NCBI GenBank assembly: GCA_934255105.1
Contig: CAKQNH010000049.1
Location: 1 to 13,136, forward strand
DNA length: 13,136 nucleotides
Origin: an uncultured Pirellulaceae bacterium
GTDB lineage: Bacteria; Planctomycetota; Planctomycetia; Pirellulales; Pirellulaceae
Direction of reading: 5' to 3'
Below, piece after piece: positions 1-5,220 of this stretch. A model generated the notes under the pieces. It saw only the letters and a list, made by a program, of their open reading frames with translations, was not told the DNA's origin and did no database searches. The translations under genes were made by a program, and so were the position numbers. Position 1 is the stretch's first letter. Each line of letters begins with the position of its first letter.

Positions 1-2
1 GC

Positions 3-554
3 CTGGACGACGAAATGGGCTTTATCGAACTGACTCGCAGGGTCGGCAGAGGCCGGGCCAGCGACAATCGTTTCGGACACGGCTTCAATCACCAAGCTCC
101 CTTAGAGGCGAGTCAGTTGTCCGCGTTGGGCAAGCAGGCCTGCGGGGCTTTCGAAGACTGGATCTATGAATTGTTTCGACATCCCGACGCCCTGGGACGC
201 ACCAATAACGACAAACTGTACGCGCTCCTATGCAAGATCCGCAGCGAGGTGCAACCCAAAGTCGTCGAGCTATTGGCGGGGTTGTCCGGGGCATGTGTCC
301 CGGCCGGCGGGCGTGGGCCGTTGCTGTGTGGATGCTACTTTGGCGCTGCCGGAGGATCCAAAATTCGACAGGCATTTGTCCGCAGCGTGTTTGCGAAACT
401 GCTGGAGTTGGAGGAGGATCTTGAATGGAGCGAAGAGGCATGGAGGAAAGAGTTTGCGTTCCGAGGAATCGTTAGTGGTATGTTGGTCGTAAACGCGTTG
501 TTGACTGTCAGCATCGCAGGCTTGCTGATCTTTTATTTCTTTTTTTCAAAGTAG
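3..554 (+). CDS. Unrecognised protein with a C-terminal membrane anchor, 5' end outside the window
   Basis: I do not recognise this family. The frame is open from the first complete codon (position 3). The first ATG at 15 has no ribosome binding site, and the codons before it read as coding (LDDE), so the gene probably starts upstream of the window. Counted from that ATG, residues 1-140 are soluble and mixed in character, with a helical acidic stretch at about 125-145 (KLLELEEDLEWSEEAW). Residues about 151-177 are strongly hydrophobic and end in FYFFFSK, which fits a single tail-anchor helix with most of the protein on the cytoplasmic side. There is no match to TssL, the best-known tail-anchored T6SS protein. 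Nine bases separate its stop from the next gene, and a sigma factor follows that one, so it may belong to the same regulatory group. It could be a membrane-tethered regulator, but that is inference from context only. Confidence 0.6.
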   Translation: MDDEMGFIELTRRVGRGRASDNRFGHGFNHQAPLEASQLSALGKQACGAFEDWIYELFRHPDALGRTNNDKLYALLCKIRSEVQPKVVELLAGLSGACVPAGGRGPLLCGCYFGAAGGSKIRQAFVRSVFAKLLELEEDLEWSEEAWRKEFAFRGIVSGMLVVNALLTVSIAGLLIFYFFFSK

Positions 555-563
555 AAGCGATCG

Positions 564-932
564 ATGTCCAGCGGTGGTTCGTCAGCATCGGATAATTCAC
601 GCGCTCAGACGCAGTTCTCTGCTCGTAAATCATCTCCAGACTTGATGCGGCATGTGTTGGAGGCGACGCTTGCCCGCGGGTCCAGCGCGATGACCGCGGA
701 GGAATGGGCGAAGCTGCGGGAACTGGCTCGCAATCACATGTCCGCTGACCTAGAAATGTCGCAGGTGGCGCATAAATTGGTGGCCGCCTTGTTGGCCATT
801 CGATTTCCCGACCTCGGTAGCCCCGACGATAGCAGACTGATGTGCCACAGCATTGCTGCAAGCCTGTGCGGCGATCCGACATCCATGCAACGTCTAAAGT
901 TATTCTGGAATCAATTGCGAGACCCCGACTAG
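564..932 (+). CDS. Unrecognised 122-residue helical protein upstream of the sigma factor
   Basis: No family is recognised. The first 25 residues are Ser-rich and polar, probably disordered. Residues about 26-120 look mostly alpha-helical (LMRHVLEATLARGS, AEEWAKLRELARNHM, AHKLVAALLAIRFPDL, RLKLFWNQLRDPD). There is no signal peptide or membrane segment. The ATG lies nine bases after the previous stop and has no clear Shine-Dalgarno sequence. Its TAG stop overlaps the GTG of the following sigma factor gene in the string TAGTG, which suggests translational coupling and a fixed ratio between the two products. That arrangement makes a sigma-binding partner (anti-sigma factor or co-regulator) a reasonable hypothesis, but no anti-sigma motif is visible. 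It is real rather than a shadow because no better frame covers this stretch and it fits tightly between neighbours. Confidence 0.6.
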   Translation: MSSGGSSASDNSRAQTQFSARKSSPDLMRHVLEATLARGSSAMTAEEWAKLRELARNHMSADLEMSQVAHKLVAALLAIRFPDLGSPDDSRLMCHSIAASLCGDPTSMQRLKLFWNQLRDPD

Positions 933-1624
933 TGACCCAACCGATCAAGAACCGAAATGAATTGATTGAAGAGGGCCAAGGTTTGGTTCGTTCGTTGGCA
1001 TTAAAAGTATTTCGCAGTATTCCCGTCTCGGCCGATCTCGAGGACTTGATTGCCTACGGTGAAGTTGGTTTGGCCGAAGCTGCACGCGATTACGACCCCA
1101 CCAAAGGGGCGCAGTTTTGTACGTTCGCCTATTACCGAGTACGAGGAGCGATTTACGACGGGTTGGCCAAAATGACTTGGACCAGTCGCGCGCGCTATCG
1201 TCGTCTGCGATACGAGCGGATGGCCGACGAGGCTTTAGCAGCCGAACGCGATGAAGGATCGGGCAACCGGTATTCACTTGAGGAGTCGGGGAATTGGTTC
1301 GCGCGTGTGACCGAGAAGCTAGCGGTGGTCTATTTGGCCAGCGGCGGCGACGAGAGTATGGAGCAAGTTTCAAGAGTCGAGGACACTGCTACCTCTGCTC
1401 CTCAAGCTTTGTTGCATCGCGAGGCGAGCGAACGCCTGCGTGAATTGGTAGCCGGTCTGGACCCCGTAGAGCGGCGTGTCATTCAAGCTGTCTATTTCGA
1501 AGGTTTTAGTTTGCAAGAGGCAGCCAACCAAGTAGGCATCAGTAAATCTTGGGCCAGCAGAATGCACGCCAAGATTTTAGAGCAACTAGCCCAGAAACTC
1601 CGCCGACTCGACTTGCACGACTAA
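932..1624 (+). CDS. FliA-like sigma-70 family RNA polymerase sigma factor
   Basis: This is an alternative sigma factor of 230 residues that would direct core RNA polymerase to a specific promoter set. Sigma region 2 spans about residues 12-80. It includes the core-binding helix around ADLEDLIAYGEVGLAEA, the DYDPTKGAQFCTFAYYRVRGAI segment with its aromatic promoter-melting residues, and the start of region 3.0 at about 80-90. Region 4 spans about 166-222 and has a helix-turn-helix at about 194-213 (LQEAANQVGISKSWASRMHA). Between them, residues 95-160 do not show the usual sigma-3 helix-turn-helix of FliA. I chose GTG at 932 because it overlaps the previous stop and conserved sequence begins soon after. 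The ATG at 842 in the same frame would add 30 residues lying wholly over the upstream gene and unlike any sigma N-terminus. The gene sits 48 bases before tssA, so control of the T6SS is a plausible role but is not shown by the sequence. Confidence 0.9.
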   Translation: MTQPIKNRNELIEEGQGLVRSLALKVFRSIPVSADLEDLIAYGEVGLAEAARDYDPTKGAQFCTFAYYRVRGAIYDGLAKMTWTSRARYRRLRYERMADEALAAERDEGSGNRYSLEESGNWFARVTEKLAVVYLASGGDESMEQVSRVEDTATSAPQALLHREASERLRELVAGLDPVERRVIQAVYFEGFSLQEAANQVGISKSWASRMHAKILEQLAQKLRRLDLHD

Positions 1625-1672
1625 ATCACCATGCATAATTTTCACCATATTTAAAGCGCTGGCTGATCAACT

Positions 1673-2449
1673 ATGCCAACCACGAATCCCTTCGATGTTG
1701 AAGCTCTACTAGCTCCCATTTCCGAGCTGGAACCCAGCGGCCCTTCGTTGCGTGAACATCCGGAATTGAGCCGCACCTATTACGCTGTTCGCGAAGCTCG
1801 CAATGCGGCCATGGAGGCCGAACGCGTGCTGGCGCGGCTGGCGCTGATGGAGCAACGCGATTTCGAGCAGGAGCCTGGTGGTGCCGTAGAGTCTCGTCCG
1901 GTGCCCAACTGGCCTCAGGTGGTCGATATGGCAGTCGACCTGCTAACGCAACATTCCAAGGATCTGTGGGTGGTCAGTTGGCTCATTGAAGCGCTGACTC
2001 GACAAGCTGGGATCGCGGGTTTTCGCGATGGCCTCAGGCTGTGCCGGCTGATGAGCGAACAGTACTGGGAGTCGATTCATCCGCGGCCCGATGAGGACGA
2101 AGGCTGGGGGCATACGGTGGCTCAGCTGGTGGGGTTGGATAAGACGCTCAACTCCGCGCTGGAATCGTCTGCCATGCTGCCGGGCGATGCGCGGTTGACG
2201 TGGGCCAACTATCAGTTCGCTTTACAACTGGAGCAGATGGATCCCGAACAGCGAAACGCTCGACTGGACGAAGGGGCCCTCTCGCTCAGCAGGTTTGAAC
2301 AAGTTGCCCGAGATGTGGATCGAGAAGAGTTGCTAAATACGTTCGCAGAACTTGACCAGACGCTGAGCGAATGCACCGAGTTTGACGACACCTTCGACAC
2401 ACTGTTTAGCCAGCAGGATGCCTCACAAGAGGCTCCCTCGACCAAATAA
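1673..2449 (+). CDS. tssA: TssA (ImpA family), N-terminal part ending at a premature in-frame stop
   Basis: TssA proteins associate with the T6SS baseplate and sheath and guide assembly or cap the growing tail. This 258-residue piece carries the ImpA N-terminal domain at about residues 10-155. Key signs are PISELEPSGPSLREHPEL near the start, then NWPQVVDMAVDLL, SKDLWVVSWLIEALTRQAG and YWESIHPRPDEDEGW. After residue 160 a helical linker runs to EAPSTK and then TAA at 2447-2449. Intact TssA proteins of this type continue here with a further helical segment and a conserved C-terminal block, and exactly those appear directly downstream in the same frame. The gene is therefore interrupted rather than naturally short. 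The ATG at 1673 has no strong ribosome binding site but is the first start before the conserved domain. It follows the sigma gene by 48 bases. The N-terminal domain may still be made. Confidence 0.85.
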   Translation: MPTTNPFDVEALLAPISELEPSGPSLREHPELSRTYYAVREARNAAMEAERVLARLALMEQRDFEQEPGGAVESRPVPNWPQVVDMAVDLLTQHSKDLWVVSWLIEALTRQAGIAGFRDGLRLCRLMSEQYWESIHPRPDEDEGWGHTVAQLVGLDKTLNSALESSAMLPGDARLTWANYQFALQLEQMDPEQRNARLDEGALSLSRFEQVARDVDREELLNTFAELDQTLSECTEFDDTFDTLFSQQDASQEAPSTK

Positions 2450-2839
2450 TTGGCGCGGACGCTGACGCGGCTCAAAGAGGCTTTTTCCGAGCTCACTAGC
2501 GGTTTGCTCGAGGATGAAACCATCCCCCAGTCGACGACGTCTGTCGCGGGCGAGTTAACTGAAGGGACTAGCGGACGCAGCACGGGTGAAGCGGGGAACT
2601 TGATGCAGCGACCGGTGGCTTCACGCGATGAGGCCCTCCAGCATCTGCTCCGCGTGGCTGATTTTTTCCGCAAGTCCGAACCACATTCTCCGGTCTCGTA
2701 CGCGCTTGAGCAAGCCGTGCGCTGGGGACGCATGCCGCTACCCGATCTATTGCGTGATTTAGTTAGCGACGACACGGTGTTGGCACAAGTCTTCAAACGC
2801 ATGGGAATTGCTCCGCCTGAAGATAACCACGAGGAGTGA
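2450..2839 (+). CDS. tssA: TssA C-terminal part, in frame with the N-terminal part after a TAA codon
   Basis: This frame continues tssA with no shift: TAA at 2447-2449 is followed at once by TTG at 2450. Residues 1-20 (ARTLTRLKEAFSEL) continue the linker helix that normally follows the PS motif of TssA. Residues about 25-57 are a low-complexity linker. Residues 59-120 are the conserved TssA C-terminal block, with SRDEALQHLLRVADFFRKSE, SPVSYALEQAVRWGRMPLPD and a terminal FKRMGI. No ribosome binding site is suitably placed before the TTG; the nearest purine run, AAGAGG at 2427-2432, is 17 bases away. An in-frame ATG at 2603, preceded by GGGGA at 2593-2597, could start a 78-residue product holding only the conserved block. 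Joined to the upstream part the protein would be about 388 residues, a reasonable TssA length. Whether this piece is translated separately, by read-through, or not at all cannot be told here. Confidence 0.7.
   Translation: MARTLTRLKEAFSELTSGLLEDETIPQSTTSVAGELTEGTSGRSTGEAGNLMQRPVASRDEALQHLLRVADFFRKSEPHSPVSYALEQAVRWGRMPLPDLLRDLVSDDTVLAQVFKRMGIAPPEDNHEE
2593..2605 (+). promoter_or_regulatory. Possible internal ribosome binding site and ATG before the TssA C-terminal block
   Basis: GGGGA at 2593-2597 lies five bases before an in-frame ATG at 2603. Starting here would give a 78-residue protein that begins just before the conserved TssA C-terminal block and omits the linker. It matters only because the upstream part of the gene ends at a stop codon. 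The match is short and could be chance. Confidence 0.25.
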
Positions 2840-3013
2840 TGGGAAAGTTGAGAGTACAACAGATCACCAAAAAGTTTACGAGTTTTTAGCAACACTTAGC
2901 AGCGGGTCCAAGATAACTGCAATATCGGCCCACTGCGCACTGACCGGCACTTGCCGTGGATTTTGTTAGGGTAGTTCCCGTGTTCCGTTTTTCAGGTTAG
3001 TTAACTAGGCATA

Positions 3014-3027
3014 GAGGTGAATTGATG
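3014..3027 (+). promoter_or_regulatory. Ribosome binding site and start of tssB
   Basis: GAGGTGA at 3014-3020 is a good Shine-Dalgarno sequence. A TTG at 3022 is directly followed by the in-frame ATG at 3025. The ATG has seven bases after GAGG and gives the normal TssB N-terminus, so it is preferred over the TTG. Confidence 0.7.
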
Positions 3028-3531
3028 AGTTCAGTGCATGGCAAACTAAGTCGCGTGCGAAAGCCGCGCGTGCATATCACTTATGACGTAGAGATTGGCG
3101 ATGCGATGGAGAAGCGCGACCTCCCCTTCGTGATGGGTGTGCTGGGTGATTTCTCCGGTACGCCAACCTCCAAGCTCAAGCCGCTGCGCGATCGCAAGTT
3201 CGTTCAGATCGACCGCGACAATATCAACGATGTGCTTAAACAGATGACCCCCGGGCTTAATCTGCGAGTGGAGAACACGCTGGCCGGTGACGGCAGCGAG
3301 CTCGGTGTGCAATTGAAGTTCGAATCCATGGCCGACTTTGAGCCGGCCCAAGTGGCCAATCAGGTCGAACCGCTGAAGAAGCTGGTTGAAACAAGAAATC
3401 AACTGCGCGATCTGCTAGCCAAGGTGGATGTCAGTAGCGATCTGGAAGCCACCCTGGAAGACGTTCTTAAGAACACAGAAAACGTAGCCAAGTTGGCAGA
3501 GGAACTAGGCCTCGATAAATCACCGAAGTAG
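3025..3531 (+). CDS. tssB: TssB, small subunit of the T6SS contractile sheath
   Basis: TssB (ImpB/VipA family) forms heterodimers with TssC that stack into the cytoplasmic contractile sheath around the Hcp tube. The protein is 168 residues, the usual family length. Family signs are [19 protein letters not shown] at residues 7-25, [15 protein letters not shown] at 31-45, [13 protein letters not shown] at 54-66, and the helical C-terminal half with [18 protein letters not shown] at 97-114 and [18 protein letters not shown] at 116-133. The N-terminal segment is where TagJ/HsiE1 is known to bind TssB in Pseudomonas, and a tagJ gene is present further down this operon. A 185-base gap separates it from tssA, the longest gap in the locus, so it may have its own promoter, though I see no convincing one. 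tssC follows after 110 bases. Identification is secure. Confidence 0.96.
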   Translation: MSSVHGKLSRVRKPRVHITYDVEIGDAMEKRDLPFVMGVLGDFSGTPTSKLKPLRDRKFVQIDRDNINDVLKQMTPGLNLRVENTLAGDGSELGVQLKFESMADFEPAQVANQVEPLKKLVETRNQLRDLLAKVDVSSDLEATLEDVLKNTENVAKLAEELGLDKSPK

Positions 3532-3629
3532 CCCGCGCTGAGCGCGACTAACTTTGGACAGCATTTGAATTATCCCGTCGTAGCCGAAGTCGCCAGACTT
3601 TGGACGTCACTAAAGTCACTATATCCATC

Positions 3630-3644
3630 GGGAGCCAAGCAATG
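3630..3644 (+). promoter_or_regulatory. Ribosome binding site that sets the tssC start
   Basis: GGGAG at 3630-3634 stands seven bases before ATG at 3642. The frame is open back to a TTG at 3600, but no Shine-Dalgarno sequence supports that start and the 14 added residues are not typical of TssC. The ATG at 3642 is therefore preferred. Confidence 0.65.
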
Positions 3645-5147
3645 GCTGAAAAAGAAAAGCAAGCTACAGCGGCGGAAGCAACAACCACAGAAGCCCCCTT
3701 TAGTCTACTTGAGTCCGCCATTTCCGCCACCAAGCAGACCGAACGCTCGCGAGCTGAGGAGCTGCTGCGAACCTTTACTGAGCAGGCGTTGCAGGGAGCG
3801 GTGACCTTTGACAAGGACTTGACACGGTCGATCAAGGCCACCATCGATAGCTTTGATAAACAGATCTCAAAGCAACTGGCAGCCATCATGCACCATCCCG
3901 AGTTCCAGAAGCTAGAGGGGAGCTGGCGCGGCTTGAGCCATTTGGTGATGAACTCAGAAACCGGTACACAATTGAAAATTCGCGTCTTGAACTGCAGCAA
4001 GAAGGATCTGCAAAAAGATCTTGAGAAGGCAGTCGAGTTTGATCAAAGCGAGTTGTTCAAGAAGATCTACGAAACGGAGTTTGGCTCACCGGGAGGCATT
4101 CCCTATGGCGCTTTGGTGGGGGACTTTGAATTCCAGAACCACCCCGACGATATCACCATGCTCAAGAATATCGCGGGTGTAGCGGCCGCCGCGTTTTGTC
4201 CGTTTATCTCCGCCGCCTCGCCACACCTGTTTGGCATGGAGGATTGGCAGGGCCTGACGAAGCCTCGTGATCTAGCCAAGATTTTTGATACGGTCGAACA
4301 CACCTCATGGCGCAGTTTCCGCGAGAGCGAAGACTCCCGCTTCGTGACCCTGACAATGCCTCGCACCTTGGCTCGTCTACCCTATGGAGCGAATACCAAG
4401 CCGATAGATGAATTCAGCTTTGAAGAGGTAGAACTCGGGGCCGACGGAAAGCCCAAGTCGGTCGACCACCAAGAGTACTGTTGGATGAGCACCGCCTACG
4501 TGCTCGGTGCGCGGATGACCGATACCTTCGCACAGACCGGTTGGTGCACCGCCATCCGCGGTGCGGAGGGCGGTGGTAAAGTGGAAGGCTTACCGGCTCA
4601 CGTGTTCACCGCCGACGACGGCGATGTGGATCTCAAATGTCCGACCGAAGTGGCCATCACGGACCGCCGCGAGAAAGAGCTCAGCGACCTGGGTTTCCTA
4701 CCGCTATGCCACTACAAGGAAAAAGACTACGCCGTCTTCTTCGGAGCGCAAACGTGCCAAAAGCCCAAGGAGTACCAGGGTAAAGACGGTCCCGCAGCCA
4801 CTGCCAATGCGGCCATCAGCGCCCGCCTGCCCTACATCATGGCCACCTCGCGCATCGCGCACTATCTAAAATGTATCGCCCGCGACAAAGTGGGCTCGTT
4901 CCAAGAACGCGAAGACATGGAACGCTGGATGAATAGCTGGATCATGAACTACGTGTCGGCGGATACTAAAGCCTCACAAGAGGTCAAAGCCCGCTATCCG
5001 CTGGCGGCAGCCAAAATCGAGGTGCGCGAGATCCCCGGAAAGCCCGGCTCGTACAATGCCATCGCCCACCTGCGACCCTGGTTGCAATTGGAAGAGCTGA
5101 CGACCTCCCTGCGCCTCGTAGCTGAAATCCCCAAAGGCAAAAGCTGA
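3642..5147 (+). CDS. tssC: TssC, large subunit of the T6SS contractile sheath
   Basis: This is the main TssC (ImpC/VipB/EvpB family), partner of TssB in the sheath. At 501 residues it is close to the usual ~490-500. Conserved blocks in order: [19 protein letters not shown] at 84-102, [20 protein letters not shown] at 133-152, then [72 protein letters not shown] and the C-terminal [20 protein letters not shown]. The N-terminus [20 protein letters not shown] (20-39) resembles the TssC N-termini of TagJ-containing systems such as Pseudomonas H1, where the ClpV-recognition segment differs from that of Vibrio VipB; this comparison is from memory. No hcp gene follows, although hcp lies between tssC and tssE in many clusters. 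A second tssC stands there instead, 70 bases downstream. Confidence 0.96.
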   Translation: MAEKEKQATAAEATTTEAPFSLLESAISATKQTERSRAEELLRTFTEQALQGAVTFDKDLTRSIKATIDSFDKQISKQLAAIMHHPEFQKLEGSWRGLSHLVMNSETGTQLKIRVLNCSKKDLQKDLEKAVEFDQSELFKKIYETEFGSPGGIPYGALVGDFEFQNHPDDITMLKNIAGVAAAAFCPFISAASPHLFGMEDWQGLTKPRDLAKIFDTVEHTSWRSFRESEDSRFVTLTMPRTLARLPYGANTKPIDEFSFEEVELGADGKPKSVDHQEYCWMSTAYVLGARMTDTFAQTGWCTAIRGAEGGGKVEGLPAHVFTADDGDVDLKCPTEVAITDRREKELSDLGFLPLCHYKEKDYAVFFGAQTCQKPKEYQGKDGPAATANAAISARLPYIMATSRIAHYLKCIARDKVGSFQEREDMERWMNSWIMNYVSADTKASQEVKARYPLAAAKIEVREIPGKPGSYNAIAHLRPWLQLEELTTSLRLVAEIPKGKS

Positions 5148-5203
5148 CCCCAGACTTGCAGCCTAACCAGCACGCTTTGAGGTCCATGCCCATTTACCAA
5201 TTC

Positions 5204-5220
5204 GGGAGCACCACGCGTTG
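5204..5220 (+). promoter_or_regulatory. Ribosome binding site and TTG start of the second tssC
   Basis: GGGAG at 5204-5208 is nine bases before TTG at 5218. There is no ATG or GTG upstream in this frame before the TAA at 5164-5166. The next in-frame ATG, at 5356, would remove the SLLDDLI segment. The TTG is thus the best start. Confidence 0.6.

Noticed and set aside
842..931. An earlier ATG start for the sigma factor, adding 30 residues
   Set aside because: The added residues lie entirely over the 122-residue upstream gene, are unlike a sigma N-terminus, and the GTG at 932 forms a standard TAGTG overlap.
1613..1639. A housekeeping promoter between the sigma factor gene and tssA
   Set aside because: CATAAT at 1634-1639 is a fair -10 box, but the only -35 candidate, TTGCAC at 1613-1618, matches 3 of 6 and is only 15 bases away.
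2212..2895. A 227-codon open frame on the minus strand across the tssA break
   Set aside because: It is the antisense of clear TssA coding sequence, is Ser/Arg-rich without any recognisable domain, and is explained by codon bias of the + strand gene.
2870..2896. A FliA-type promoter upstream of tssB
   Set aside because: AAAAGTTT at 2870-2877 resembles the sigma-28 -35 box, but after the expected 11-base spacer the -10 sequence GCAACACT matches GCCGATAA poorly.
2944..2956. A sigma-54 promoter (GGCAC near TTGC) upstream of tssB
   Set aside because: GGCAC and TTGC are directly adjacent, without the spacer that sigma-54 promoters need.
3534..3546. A terminator after tssB
   Set aside because: CGCGCT-G-AGCGCG is a perfect 6-bp inverted repeat, but the stem is short, the centre is one base, and no T-run follows; the operon continues into tssC.
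3600..3641. A TTG start for tssC at 3600
   Set aside because: No ribosome binding site precedes it, while GGGAG is correctly placed for the ATG at 3642.
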